This document shows positions 55,539 to 64,000 of a DNA stretch of 64,000 nt, piece by piece (position 1 is the first letter of the stretch; every line of letters starts with the position of its first letter). The stretch is from Rahnella ecdela (GTDB taxonomy: Bacteria > Pseudomonadota > Gammaproteobacteria > Enterobacterales > Enterobacteriaceae): the NCBI RefSeq assembly GCF_019049625.1, contig NZ_JAFMOY010000132.1, forward strand, positions 310,001-374,000, given 5' to 3'. Below the pieces are notes generated by a model, which was given only the letters and a program-made list of their open reading frames with translations, was not told where the DNA came from and made no database searches. The position numbers and the translations under genes are program-made.

Positions 55539-56207
55539 TTAACAATGCGATTTAATTTCAGTCGTCGAGCTTGGGTCTTTTTTAATTAAAGAACAACAAT
55601 TAGGTATAATAGCTAGAAAATCGATTTTTTTTCTGTTGACAGCATATTTGCAAGCATACCCAACTTGTTCACCTGTAGAGGTTAATGAGGGATTTGCTCC
55701 ATTATTGAGAAGTAATTTTGCAAAATCGATATGATTTCTCCAAATAGCTGTTAATAAAGCCGTATTGGTTGTTGATTCACCCATCGCATTAACATCTGCA
55801 CCTCTCGAAATCAGAAATTTCGCAATCTCCTCATGTTGCTTTGTTCCATAATAAGCAGCTACCATTAAAGGTGTCTCGTCATACTCTCCAAAGGGGGCAT
55901 TAACATCAGTTTTCGCAACATCTACAAGCAAGTAAACCGCTTCAGAATTAGGTTTTATAATTGCTAAATTTAGAGCTTCAACTCTGTCAGGCAGAGTGAC
56001 AGTCCTGCATTGATTTTCCTCATAGGAATTACATTTTTGGTTTTTTAGACATGTTTGACAGAATATAATCCTATTTCTCAACCCTTTGATTTCATATGGC
56101 CAAACTGCCACGTGACTTATATGGAAATCTCTTTTAAGGTCATATTCATCACAGCTAGAAAGCATTGTTATTATAATGATAATTATTAGTATCGATGAGC
56201 TTTTCAA
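55539..56207 (-). CDS. Ankyrin-repeat lipoprotein, candidate Rhs immunity protein
   Basis: 222 residues. Signal peptide with lipobox (MKSSSILIIIIIITMLSSCD), so it is lipid-anchored in the periplasm. Ankyrin units lie at about residues 75-180: RVEALNLAIIKPNSEAVYLL, DETPLMVAAYYGT, AKFLISRGADVNAMGEST, TALLTAIWRNHIDFAKLLLN. It starts 63 bp after the stop of the Rhs toxin end. That position, the periplasmic site and AT-rich composition fit an immunity protein for the phospholipase A2-like toxin (inference). Confidence 0.75.
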   Translation of the reverse strand: MKSSSILIIIIIITMLSSCDEYDLKRDFHISHVAVWPYEIKGLRNRIIFCQTCLKNQKCNSYEENQCRTVTLPDRVEALNLAIIKPNSEAVYLLVDVAKTDVNAPFGEYDETPLMVAAYYGTKQHEEIAKFLISRGADVNAMGESTTNTALLTAIWRNHIDFAKLLLNNGANPSLTSTGEQVGYACKYAVNRKKIDFLAIIPNCCSLIKKDPSSTTEIKSHC

Positions 56208-56269
56208 TATACCCCCTATAAATAATAAATTATTCTCTCACTATCCAGCTATTAAAATATTGTTTTTCT

Positions 56270-57412
56270 CTATTGATATTGACCCCCCCCTAATTTTGCA
56301 GCCTTTTGAGCTGTTTCATATGCATCACCACCAAGAATTTCTACTGCGGACTGATAAATACCTGACATTGCTTGGCAATTGTACAGAAGATTCTCTGCTT
56401 CTGGCATTCCTTTCAATACGCCAAACTTGTCATCACAAGCCAGGACAATATCTTTTCCTAGCTGAATATCACAGGTAGCCTTACTTTTTTTCAAATCCTC
56501 ATAGCATTTATCATGGGCGCTGCAGGCAGGCAAGAATGTCGCCCCAAAAAGCCCATCTGGCACTAACTTATCTGTACTAGCATCCCCGCAGCCTGCCCCC
56601 CAAGGTCGACCATCCGGTCGTACTGAGACTTTCGATTTAATATCTCCTCTTTTCGAGGCTTCTTTTTGAGATAATCCAAGAGGATCTACCTGTTGAATGG
56701 GATTATTTGTATATGAATACCCATTCCATCCCCCCATCAACCCGATCGGATCCTGCGTAATATACCGCCCCTGCGCCGGGTCGTAATAACGATGCCGGTT
56801 GTAATGCAGCCCCGATTCTTCATCAAAATGCTGGCCCTGTATGCGGATAGGCTGGCGGAGTTTGTGCGGGTTGTCGCAGCTCTGCACGTTGCCCCAGACT
56901 TCGAGATCCGCGCGCCATTCTACCTTGCCGTTTTTGTGATTAATCAGGCCTACTGGCGTACCGAGATGGTCGCAGTGGAACAGGTGCAGGGTCATGTCGG
57001 CGCTTTCCGGCAGCGGGTCGACCCACAGCGCGATGTTTTCGGCTTTCAGGCTGACGGAGGCCAGCCACTGGTGATTCGCCTCGCTCACCTGATTGCGGCG
57101 GATTTCCTGCTCAATCACGTTAAAGCGCTCATGGACATCCGGCGGGAAAACGCCGCCCGCGTCTTCTTCGAGCTTCTCTGCCAGCGTGCGGTGGCTGTCT
57201 TCTGCCCGCGCGTGCTCGGCGCGCAGCAGCGGCACGAAGTTGCCGGGGTGATAAATGGTGTGCAGCTGGATGTCGCGGTTTTCGGTCAGCACCAGCCGGT
57301 CGGCGTCCCAGCCGAACCAGGTGTTTTGCGTGTCAGTTTCCTGCGTCTGCGGATTGAGCGTGCTGACCTGCTTGCCGACGCGCCGCCCGAGCGGGTCGTA
57401 AATGAACGCCGC
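56270..57412 (-). pseudogene. Rhs protein, 3' fragment with C-terminal phospholipase A2-like toxin domain
   Basis: Open from just after a TAG at 57413-57415 to the stop at 56270, about 380 residues. It holds the end of the Rhs core (FIYDPLGRRVGKQVS, HLFHCDHLGTPVGLINHKNG, and the closing motif LHYNRHRYYDPAQGRYITQD-PIGL). The toxin tip has the PLA2-type motif FLPACSAHDKCYEDLKKS with His-Asp and paired cysteines. Cleavage after the DPLG motif would release it. Base composition drops sharply after the core. It lacks its own start and follows the 5' fragment out of frame. Confidence 0.85.
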
Positions 57413-57971
57413 CTAAAATCCACCAGGGACCGGTGGCGTCGTTCGCCACGAAATAGTCGTCGGGACTGTTGCGAAGCTTCTCCGGCAGCGCCTGCCAAAG
57501 TTTGCTGAGCGGATGTGCGCTGTTTTGCGTATCAATACCACCGCGCGCCAGCCAGAGCTTTTCGCTGTTGCTGAAGGCAATCTGGCCCGGCGGCAGCAGA
57601 TGAAAATGCAGGCTGCGCCCGCCGTTGTCGTTCAAAATCAGTTCATCCGCGCGAATTTGCAGGCGGATATCGGCCGCCGCCGTCCAGCCGGGGCCGCACA
57701 GCCCGACCGGCGCGGGCGTATCCGTTTTATAGCTGCTGTAGGAGCGGCTGAGGACAAACGGCAGCGCCGCGGGCAGCGCGATATCGGTCTCATCTGGCAG
57801 GACTTTAGCGCCCAGCGACGGGTTGACCGGGCTCCCCACTTTGACCCCGCCGGGGCACACCGAGCACGCCACGCCGGTCGGCGCGCCAATCATGACGCCC
57901 AGCGAACCCTGAACAATCGGGCCACCCATGGCGGTCATATCAAACTGCCGTGCTGCCGGAAATCCGGTCAT
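57333..57971 (-). pseudogene. Rhs protein, 5' fragment with PAAR-like N-terminus
   Basis: The 212-residue frame begins MTGFPAARQFDMTAMGGPIV, with the Gly-rich PAAR-like stretch and CSVCPGGVKVGSPVNPSLGA, followed by the start of the Rhs shell (LPFVLSRSYSSYKTDTPAPV, GLCGPGWTAAADIRLQI) up to DATGPWWILG. After that it leaves the family and ends at 57333. Full Rhs proteins are about 1400 residues, so roughly 800 residues of core are deleted, with a frameshift at about 57405-57415. PAAR-Rhs proteins are type VI secretion effectors. Confidence 0.82.
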
Positions 57972-58153
57972 GGGGTAATCCTTTTAGCGAAACGTCCGTG
58001 GAATGATTGATTTGAAAGGGGTGTATTTGCTGTTACATAAATAAAACAAATACAACATAATCAAATAGATGGATGAGATTAGGCGCAGGAATGAACGTTT
58101 GATGTGACGGGTGTCGCAAACGGAAGGAAAGCAGAAAAAGTGAAGTGGGATAA

Positions 58154-58180
58154 ATAAAAAACCCGGCTCAAGGCCGGGGA
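58154..58180 (-). terminator. Terminator downstream of yedA
   Basis: On the minus strand CCCCGGCC-TTGA-GCCGGG is followed by TTTTTT. It lies about 35 bp after the yedA stop. Confidence 0.85.
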
Positions 58181-58211
58181 GATAAAAAGTAGAAATATGT
58201 CTCAGAGAGTC

Positions 58212-59129
58212 TTAAACCTTCACTTCCTTAATCACCGATTTCTTGCGCCCGAAGACGAATTTCCCCAACGTGACCAGCAGGACTGCGCAGAGGATCACGC
58301 CTAACGCGACCCACTCGACCGGTGAAAGGGATTCACCGGCGAAGCTGATACCCAGGAGAACCGCAACAATCGGGTTCACGTAGGCATAACTGGTGGCGAC
58401 GGCGGGACGCACGGTTTTCAGCAAAAACATATACGCGCTGATGGCAATCATCGAGCCAAAAACCACCAGATAGCCGAGCGCCAGGAAACCGTGCAGCGAT
58501 GGCGTTGCGGTCAGATGTTCGCCGGTGACGCGGCTGGCAACCAGCAATACCACACCGGCGATAATCATTTCCGCTGCACCAGCCATCAGGCCTGTTGGCA
58601 GCGGCAGACGCGAACTCCACACCGAACCGAATGCCCAGCTTAATGAGGCGAGCAGAATAAGCGCCGCGCCCCACGGATTGCCTTCCAGATTACTGCCGGT
58701 GTTGAGCAGCACAATTCCGAACAGGCCGATGGCGACACCGGTCCACTCCAGGCGGCTGTTGGGCATCCCCCACAGGCGGCTGAAACACAGGGTGAATAGC
58801 GGAACCGTCGCGACCATCACTGCGGCAATGCCTGACGGCACCTGCATATGTTCCGCCACCGTCACCAGACCATTGCCGACCGAGAGCAGCAAAACCCCTA
58901 CAGCACCGGCGGCCATCCACTGTTTCAGCGTCGGGACTTTATGTCCGCGCAGCAGTAAAAAGGTGAAAAGAATACATCCGGCGACGAAGAAACGCAGACC
59001 GGCCATCATCAGCGGCGGCCAGCTTTCCACGCCGACGCGGATAACGAAATACGTAGAACCCCAGATAAAATACAGCGCAAACAGTGCAGCAATTAAGGGA
59101 AGCAGTGAACGGGTAGCGGAACCAGTCAT
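58212..59129 (-). CDS. yedA: EamA-family exporter YedA
   Basis: 305 residues (E. coli 306) with ten membrane helices in two EamA repeats. FIWGSTYFVIRVGVESWPPL and VPSGIAAVMVATVPLFTLCF match the E. coli protein nearly exactly, as do SYAYVNPIVAVLLG and VEWVALGVILCAVLLVTLGK. A drug/metabolite exporter of unclear substrate. Confidence 0.93.
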   Translation of the reverse strand: MTGSATRSLLPLIAALFALYFIWGSTYFVIRVGVESWPPLMMAGLRFFVAGCILFTFLLLRGHKVPTLKQWMAAGAVGVLLLSVGNGLVTVAEHMQVPSGIAAVMVATVPLFTLCFSRLWGMPNSRLEWTGVAIGLFGIVLLNTGSNLEGNPWGAALILLASLSWAFGSVWSSRLPLPTGLMAGAAEMIIAGVVLLVASRVTGEHLTATPSLHGFLALGYLVVFGSMIAISAYMFLLKTVRPAVATSYAYVNPIVAVLLGISFAGESLSPVEWVALGVILCAVLLVTLGKFVFGRKKSVIKEVKV

Positions 59130-59353
59130 AGGAAGAACTTATTAGCGTGATAATGAAGGCCAACAGTTAACGCTATTGCCCTGATTTCCGGCAAGTGAAT
59201 CTGTGCGATCGCGTCAAAATGTTGCTAAAAAGTTTCTGCATATGACAAAAAACTCGCCGACGGCAACGATAATGTAGTCACAGCATGAATAGCCTGTTGC
59301 AGGGGTAACGAAACGACTTATAATTCGTCGTTCAAATTTCTGAGGTATTGCAC

Positions 59354-59530
59354 ATGAATTCGCTTGGCAAAAAATTATTTATCGCGCTGTTTGGTCTGAT
59401 GGCGATTGGCGCAATTGGCGGCGTGATGGTTGCCGGTTATGCGGTGGTGATCCAGGGCGACGCTAAGCCCGCCAGCGACAGCGACGCCCCTTCCGTCGTT
59501 CCGGCACCGTCTGCTACATCAGCGAACTGA
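59354..59530 (+). CDS. 58-residue single-span membrane protein
   Basis: From ATG 59354 with GAGG eight bases upstream. [20 protein letters not shown] is a basic start plus one Gly-rich helix, followed by an acidic, Pro/Ser-rich tail ([18 protein letters not shown]). Probably N-in single-span inner-membrane. Its 3' end overlaps the convergent yehW by 12 bp. Not recognised by name. Confidence 0.6.
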   Translation: MNSLGKKLFIALFGLMAIGAIGGVMVAGYAVVIQGDAKPASDSDAPSVVPAPSATSAN

Positions 59531-60277
59531 TCCTTCTCCTGACCGCTGCTGCCAGCGTTGTAACCAGAGGCTCCAGCGTTCAAACAGCATATCTACGCAA
59601 ATCGCCAGCAGCGCCACAATCACCGCGCCCTGTAGTACATAAGCCGTATTAAAGCCGCTCAGCCCGATAATAATCGGGGAACCCAGGCTTAACGTGCCGA
59701 CCGACGAGGCAATCGCCGCCGTCCCGATATTAATAATCACAGACGTGCGGATGCCCGCAATAATCACCGGCGCGGCCAGCGGAATTTCCACTTTGCGCAA
59801 CATCTGCCAGCGGCTCATTCCCACACCCTGCGCAATCTCGCGTGCCGACGCCGGTACCGATTCAATCCCGGCAATGGTGCCCTGTAAAATCGGCAGTAAT
59901 CCGTAAAGCACCAGCGCGATAATCGCCGGTTTTTCGCTGAATCCCATCACCGGAACGGCCACGGCCAGCACGGCGACCGGCGGAAATGTCTGCCCCATCG
60001 CCACCAGCGTTTCGACCAGGGAGCGAAATTCTTTGCCCGCCGGACGCGTCACACTGACGCCTGCCGCCACACCAATCACTACTGCAATCAGGCTGGAAAT
60101 GCCGACCAGTAGCAGATGGGCTTCGACCAGCGAGGCGAAACTTTCCTGCTGATATACCGGCCTGCTCAGCTCCGGGAACATCCAGTGGAACAGGCCGCCG
60201 AGCGAGGTCATGCCGAAAATCAGCGCCAGCAACAACGCGAATAACCAAATCAGAGGATCTGCAAATACCCGTTTCAT
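59519..60277 (-). CDS. yehW: Osmoprotectant ABC transporter permease YehW
   Basis: 252 residues with about six membrane helices. EAA-like loop [20 protein letters not shown] and core SVPASAREI match E. coli YehW (243 residues) and OpuC-type permeases. It is the last gene of osmF-yehY-yehX-yehW. It overlaps the ATPase gene by 4 bp. The system imports glycine betaine with low affinity and is RpoS-dependent in E. coli and Salmonella. Confidence 0.92.
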   Translation of the reverse strand: MKRVFADPLIWLFALLLALIFGMTSLGGLFHWMFPELSRPVYQQESFASLVEAHLLLVGISSLIAVVIGVAAGVSVTRPAGKEFRSLVETLVAMGQTFPPVAVLAVAVPVMGFSEKPAIIALVLYGLLPILQGTIAGIESVPASAREIAQGVGMSRWQMLRKVEIPLAAPVIIAGIRTSVIINIGTAAIASSVGTLSLGSPIIIGLSGFNTAYVLQGAVIVALLAICVDMLFERWSLWLQRWQQRSGEGSVR

Positions 60278-61218
60278 GCGCCGTGCCTCTCAGTGGTCAG
60301 ATCGGCGAAATGCAACACGCCGAGCGGCTGTCCCTGTTCATCAGTCACCGGCAGTTGCTGAACCTGTTGCGCGACGAACTTTGACAGCGCCTGACTCAGG
60401 CTCATGGACTCGGTCAGCGGCGGCTGGCTGCCGGAATACGGCTCGCCGCGCCGCGTCAGTGAACCGACTTCGCGCAGTGACAACAAACGGATCCCCATAT
60501 CGCTGCCGCCGAAAAAATCACGCACAAACGGCGTCGCTGGTTGAGTCAGTAATTCCAGCGGCGTTCCCTGTTGCACCACTTGTCCGTCGTTAAGCAGCAC
60601 GATGCGGTCGGCCAGCGCCAGCGCTTCGTCGATGTCGTGTGTCACCAGCACAATGGTGCGGTGCGTCATTTTATGGATGCGCGCCACTTCTTCCTGCAAC
60701 GTTGCGCGGGTCACCGGATCGAGCGCGCCGAACGGTTCGTCCATCAGCAACACTTCCGGGTCTGACGCCAGCGCACGCGCCACGCCGACGCGCTGCTGCT
60801 GACCACCGGAAAGCTGATGCGGATAACGATGGCGGAACTGTTTCGGATCCAGATTGAGCAGCTCGAGCAGTTCGGTCACGCGGTCGCGGATTTTCACTTT
60901 CGGCCACTTGAGCAACTGCGGCACGGTCGCAATATTCTCTTCCACCGTCCAGTGCGGGAACAGGCCAATCGACTGAATGGCGTAGCCCATCCGGCGGCGT
61001 AAATCCTGCGCGCGGAATTTTTCTATCGGTTCACCGGCAAATAAAATCTCGCCCCGATCGTGCTCCACCAGCCGGTTGATCATCTTAAGTGTGGTGGATT
61101 TTCCCGAACCGGACGTGCCGATCAGAACGGTGAATTCGCCTTTGGCCATTTCCAGCGTCAGGTCACGCACGACCGCTTTTCCGGCAAAGTGTTTGCTTAC
61201 CTGCTTGAAATGAATCAT
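60274..61218 (-). CDS. yehX: Osmoprotectant ABC transporter ATPase YehX
   Basis: 314 residues: Walker [10 protein letters not shown], signature [15 protein letters not shown], Walker [13 protein letters not shown], and H-loop [20 protein letters not shown]. The last roughly 70 residues hold a partial CBS-like part ([19 protein letters not shown]), as in the OpuCA class. 4-bp overlaps with both neighbours. Confidence 0.94.
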   Translation of the reverse strand: MIHFKQVSKHFAGKAVVRDLTLEMAKGEFTVLIGTSGSGKSTTLKMINRLVEHDRGEILFAGEPIEKFRAQDLRRRMGYAIQSIGLFPHWTVEENIATVPQLLKWPKVKIRDRVTELLELLNLDPKQFRHRYPHQLSGGQQQRVGVARALASDPEVLLMDEPFGALDPVTRATLQEEVARIHKMTHRTIVLVTHDIDEALALADRIVLLNDGQVVQQGTPLELLTQPATPFVRDFFGGSDMGIRLLSLREVGSLTRRGEPYSGSQPPLTESMSLSQALSKFVAQQVQQLPVTDEQGQPLGVLHFADLTTERHGA

Positions 61219-62384
61219 CTGCGTGTGGTTTCCAGAATTGAGACTGCAAATTTAAAGAGACTGTCGACGACAACGGCCATCAGCACCGCAGGGATCACGC
61301 CGAGTAACACCAGATCCAGCGCGCTGCTCAGCAACCCCTGGAACATAATCGCGCCCAGCCCGCCCGCACCAATCAGCGCCGCGACCATCGCCATACCGAC
61401 CGTTTGCACCGCCACAATACGCACGCCGGTCAGAACAACCGGCAAGGCAATCGGCATCTGCACACGGAAAAATACCTGCGCGCGGTTCATGCCCATGCCC
61501 CGGGCGGATTCAATCACCGCCTCCGGCACCGACTCCAGCCCGGCAATGACGCCGCGCACCAGCGGCAGCAGCGAATAAAGCACCAGCGCGATAATTGCCG
61601 GAGCCAGTCCGATACCGCTGATCCCGTGATCCGCCAGCCACGGCAATGCTTTTGCCAGCCCGGCCAGCGGCGCAAGCAGTAAGCCAAACAGCGCAATAGA
61701 CGGCACGGTCTGGATAATGTTCAGCACGGATAATACCGGCCCGCGCCAGCGCGGTTTGCGGTGACAGAGCAAACCGACCGGCAGGCCAATCAGCACCGCA
61801 GGCACCAGCGTGCCAAACAAAATGCCCAGATGCTGCCACAACGCGTCGTTAAACACGTCAGAACGGTTGTCGTATTCCTTGAGCAGCGAAAGTTCGGCAA
61901 GCTGACCGTACGCCAGCAGCAAAACCACCGGCACGACCATCTGCACATTAAGCAAAATGCGCAGGCTGTGATTGCGGGTAAAACGGGATATGGCATCAGA
62001 GGCGATCAGCAGACAAAGCGCCGCGCCCGCCCAGAAACCGCCGCCGAGCGAGGTGCGCGCGATACTGTCTTCGTCGCCACCCGCCAGTTGTAGTGCGCTG
62101 TGCCCCGCCAGCCAGACCAACGCGGTCAGCAGGATTTCCGCCAGCAGCATCACCCCTAAATGATTACGGCCATACAGCGTCAGAAAGGCGCAGACCAGCA
62201 GCAAAACGGCGGGCAAAAGCAGTAATGCAGAATAGCCATTCAGCAGACTCGCCAGCGATATACCTTTGCCGGACACCAGCCGGTTAGGGGCATGGCTGAC
62301 GAAGGCCAGTCCGAAACCGGCCAGTAACAGCAGTAAAACCAGCGTCAGCAGGACACGGTTTTTAACGGGTGAGTGATAAGTCAA
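61215..62384 (-). CDS. yehY: Osmoprotectant ABC transporter permease YehY
   Basis: 389 residues (E. coli 385) with about nine to ten membrane helices. An N-terminal set of helices of unknown role precedes the permease domain, which has ESARGMGMNRAQVFFRVQMP. It pairs with YehW. Starts 60 bp after the binding protein gene, separated from it by two hairpins. Confidence 0.92.
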   Translation of the reverse strand: MTYHSPVKNRVLLTLVLLLLLAGFGLAFVSHAPNRLVSGKGISLASLLNGYSALLLLPAVLLLVCAFLTLYGRNHLGVMLLAEILLTALVWLAGHSALQLAGGDEDSIARTSLGGGFWAGAALCLLIASDAISRFTRNHSLRILLNVQMVVPVVLLLAYGQLAELSLLKEYDNRSDVFNDALWQHLGILFGTLVPAVLIGLPVGLLCHRKPRWRGPVLSVLNIIQTVPSIALFGLLLAPLAGLAKALPWLADHGISGIGLAPAIIALVLYSLLPLVRGVIAGLESVPEAVIESARGMGMNRAQVFFRVQMPIALPVVLTGVRIVAVQTVGMAMVAALIGAGGLGAIMFQGLLSSALDLVLLGVIPAVLMAVVVDSLFKFAVSILETTRR

Positions 62385-62403
62385 AACATTACCTGATATG
62401 AAA

Positions 62404-62444
62404 GAGCACGACCCGAGGGCCGTGCTCCGGGCGTCACTGCCCGG
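62404..62444 (-). promoter_or_regulatory. Two hairpins in the osmF-yehY gap
   Basis: CCGGGC-N6-GCCCGG (62427-62444) and GAGCACG...CGTGCTC (62404-62427) lie directly after the osmF stop. The second has only a short T run. They probably protect the osmF message and lower expression of the membrane genes. Confidence 0.6.
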
Positions 62445-63383
62445 TTATTTTTTAACGAAACCTTTTTCCTGCAAATACTTCGCCGCCACTTTTTTCGCAT
62501 CCTGACCATCAACCGCGATTTTCGCGTTCAGGCCCTGCAATGTTTTGGTGTCGAGTGAAGCAAATACCGGTTTGAGCAAATCAGGAATGTTCGGATGCGC
62601 TTTCAGAGCCGCCTCTCGGATGATTGGCGCAGGCGCATAAATCGGCTGCACGCCTTTCGGATCTTCCAGCGTTTGCAGACCCAGCGCCGCGACCGGACCG
62701 TCCGTACCGTAGGCCATCGCCGCGTTCACACCGGAGGTTTTTTCCGCTGCTGCTTTGATGGTTACCGCCGTATCACCGCCCGCCAGCGACAGCAACTGCG
62801 CCTGAGTCAGTTTGAAACCGTAGGCATTTTCAAACGCAGGTAAAGCGTCCGGACGCTCGATAAATTCTGCCGAAGCCGCCAGTTTGAACTCGCCGCCGCT
62901 GCTGATGAATTTGCCCAAATCACCCAGTGATTTCAGGTTGTGTGCACTGGCCACGTCCTGACGCACCGCGATAGTCCAGGTATTGTTCGCCGGAGACGGG
63001 TTCAGCCAGACAATTTTGTTCTGGTCGTAATCCAGTTTTTTGACTTTATCGAAACCGGCCTGGGCATTTTTCCACGCCGGATCTTTATCGTCAGAGAAGA
63101 AGAACGCGCCGTTACCGGTGTATTCCGGATAGATATCGATTTCACCGGCGGTGATTGCGCCACGCACTACTTTCGTTGTTCCCAGCTGCAATTTATTGGT
63201 GGTGTGAATACCGTTGGCTTCCAGCACCTGAATAATAATGTTACCGAGCAGCGAACCTTCGGTATCAATTTTTGAGCCGACACGCACGGCATCATCAGCG
63301 GCCTGTGCGCTGAAACTTAACGCTGAAACCAGCGCCAGCGCTGCCACTGAAAATCCCCTTACCTGCCCTGTTGTTACAGTCAT
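62445..63383 (-). CDS. osmF: Osmoprotectant-binding protein OsmF/YehZ
   Basis: 312 residues. Signal peptide ends SFSAQA/ADDAV. The OpuAC/OsmX-type fold is seen in RVGSKIDTEGSLLGNIIIQV, KVVRGAITAGEIDIYPEYTG and MAYGTDGPVAALGLQTLEDP. The periplasmic glycine-betaine-binding protein of the YehZYXW importer. GAGG is seven bases before the ATG. It is the first gene of the operon. Confidence 0.94.
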   Translation of the reverse strand: MTVTTGQVRGFSVAALALVSALSFSAQAADDAVRVGSKIDTEGSLLGNIIIQVLEANGIHTTNKLQLGTTKVVRGAITAGEIDIYPEYTGNGAFFFSDDKDPAWKNAQAGFDKVKKLDYDQNKIVWLNPSPANNTWTIAVRQDVASAHNLKSLGDLGKFISSGGEFKLAASAEFIERPDALPAFENAYGFKLTQAQLLSLAGGDTAVTIKAAAEKTSGVNAAMAYGTDGPVAALGLQTLEDPKGVQPIYAPAPIIREAALKAHPNIPDLLKPVFASLDTKTLQGLNAKIAVDGQDAKKVAAKYLQEKGFVKK

Positions 63384-63745
63384 GTTCTATCCTCTTATCG
63401 GGTTATGTTGGTTTTTGTCGCCCGGCGACTGCTTTGTCTTTCTGCTTTCATCTGAATAAACAAGCTGCTAACAAGAATAGTCCAATTTCGCGCAGGGGAA
63501 TGGATGGTGAGCCATAAAAGCAGGCCGCGGTAGCAGAGTAAAATGCCGAAATGTTCGAAGCTTATCCGTGAAATCGCAGAGGAATGAGCGCCCTCCTCCG
63601 CGGAAAAATCGGCGGGTCGCACCGCCTTAGAACACTTTGCTTTAACTTATAGCCATTTGTTTTTACTCAGCATCTAATCAGGACTTGTGACGGGCATCAC
63701 CTCCCCTCTATGCTGGTTTTTTTGTCAAAAAGCGTAAACACAATA

Positions 63746-64000
63746 ATGTCTGATTCATTTGCGGCCTCTCCCGCCGCCTCTTCAGGGGATTACAGCGCAG
63801 ATTCTGCGTCTGACCAGCCGGTGGTGATTCGTTCCGCTGCCGATATTACTCAGTTAGTGAACCGCGGCGCTGCGAAAATCAGTGACGCACGTGTCGTGAT
63901 TGCTATCGCACTAGGCGGCGTTTTCCTCGACGCGTACGACCTCGGTGCGCTGGCCTTCGGGATGAAAGATATCACCCGCCAGTTCGGCCTTACGCCTTCC
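63746..64000 (+). CDS. MFS transporter, N-terminal part (cut by window edge)
   Basis: 85 residues are visible: a Ser/Ala-rich cytoplasmic start, then AADITQLVNRGAAKISDARV, and the first helix VVIAIALGGVFLDAYDLGAL ending in FGMKDITRQFGLTPS. The D-x-Y-D-L-G segment fits the metabolite:H+ symporter (sugar/aromatic acid) branch of the MFS. It is divergent from osmF across 360 bp. No clear ribosome site is seen (AAACACAATA before the ATG). Confidence 0.75.
   Translation, partial: MSDSFAASPAASSGDYSADSASDQPVVIRSAADITQLVNRGAAKISDARVVIAIALGGVFLDAYDLGALAFGMKDITRQFGLTPS

Overview
The window reads as chromosome of an enterobacterium. Recognisable genes opgG/opgC, ylaC, sbmC, pphA, pgsA-uvrC-uvrY with the glyW-cysT-leuZ tRNA trio, yecF, cycA, the rut operon, yedA and the osmF-yehYXW operon all have close Escherichia coli counterparts. 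The divergent details (no rutE, a tRNA-Lys with CTT anticodon, a type II leuA, several non-E. coli operons) fit the Yersiniaceae (Rahnella-like) better than Escherichia. That genus-level placement is inference.

Layout. 1-2.3 kb: osmoregulated periplasmic glucan genes opgG (cut by the window edge) and divergent opgC. 2.3-6.5 kb: an EmrAB-like efflux pair (HlyD adaptor and 14-helix MFS) divergent from an IclR regulator, followed by a universal stress protein. 6.6-12.5 kb: small stress and house-keeping genes (DUF2502, yccJ, ylaC, sbmC, deoR, pphA) with several unrecognised small proteins. 12.7-17.3 kb: tRNA-Leu/Cys/Gly, pgsA, uvrC, uvrY and yecF. 17.4-22.5 kb: AraC regulator, type II 2-isopropylmalate synthase, GAF-EAL phosphodiesterase and a lipoprotein. 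22.7-24.9 kb: accessory patch with a duplicated unknown exported protein and an integrase remnant beside tRNA-Lys. 25.2-33.9 kb: cycA and the pyrimidine-degradation locus rutR / rutABCDFG, which has a sigma-54 promoter and a RutR operator. 34-42.2 kb: a peptide-type ABC transporter (fused ATPase gene frameshifted at an A7 run) with a luciferase-like monooxygenase, an AhpD/CMD protein and a VOC protein. 42.2-45.9 kb: a two-gene sugar-type ABC transporter with no binding protein, bracketed by two related palindromic repeats of about 0.53 and 0.55 kb. 46-47.1 kb: GNAT and XRE-cupin genes. 47.2-54.2 kb: a nine-gene operon led by a MerR (MlrA-like) regulator with SnoaL-like, SDR, FAD oxidoreductase, DUF1365, Cfa-like methyltransferase, DUF2878, chalcone-isomerase-like and DUF3833 products. 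54.3-58 kb: AT-rich Rhs locus with a broken PAAR-Rhs gene ending in a phospholipase A2-like toxin domain, an ankyrin lipoprotein (candidate immunity), a lipoprotein with a stop at codon 5, and a membrane protein. 58.2-64 kb: yedA, a small membrane protein, the osmF-yehYXW osmoprotectant importer, and the start of an MFS transporter.

The most unusual structures are: (1) the pair of large palindromic elements, whose nested hairpins keep their pairing while their sequence changes between the copies; (2) the Rhs-PLA2 / ankyrin module; (3) the MerR-led lipid and redox operon lying between mlrA-like and yehW genes.
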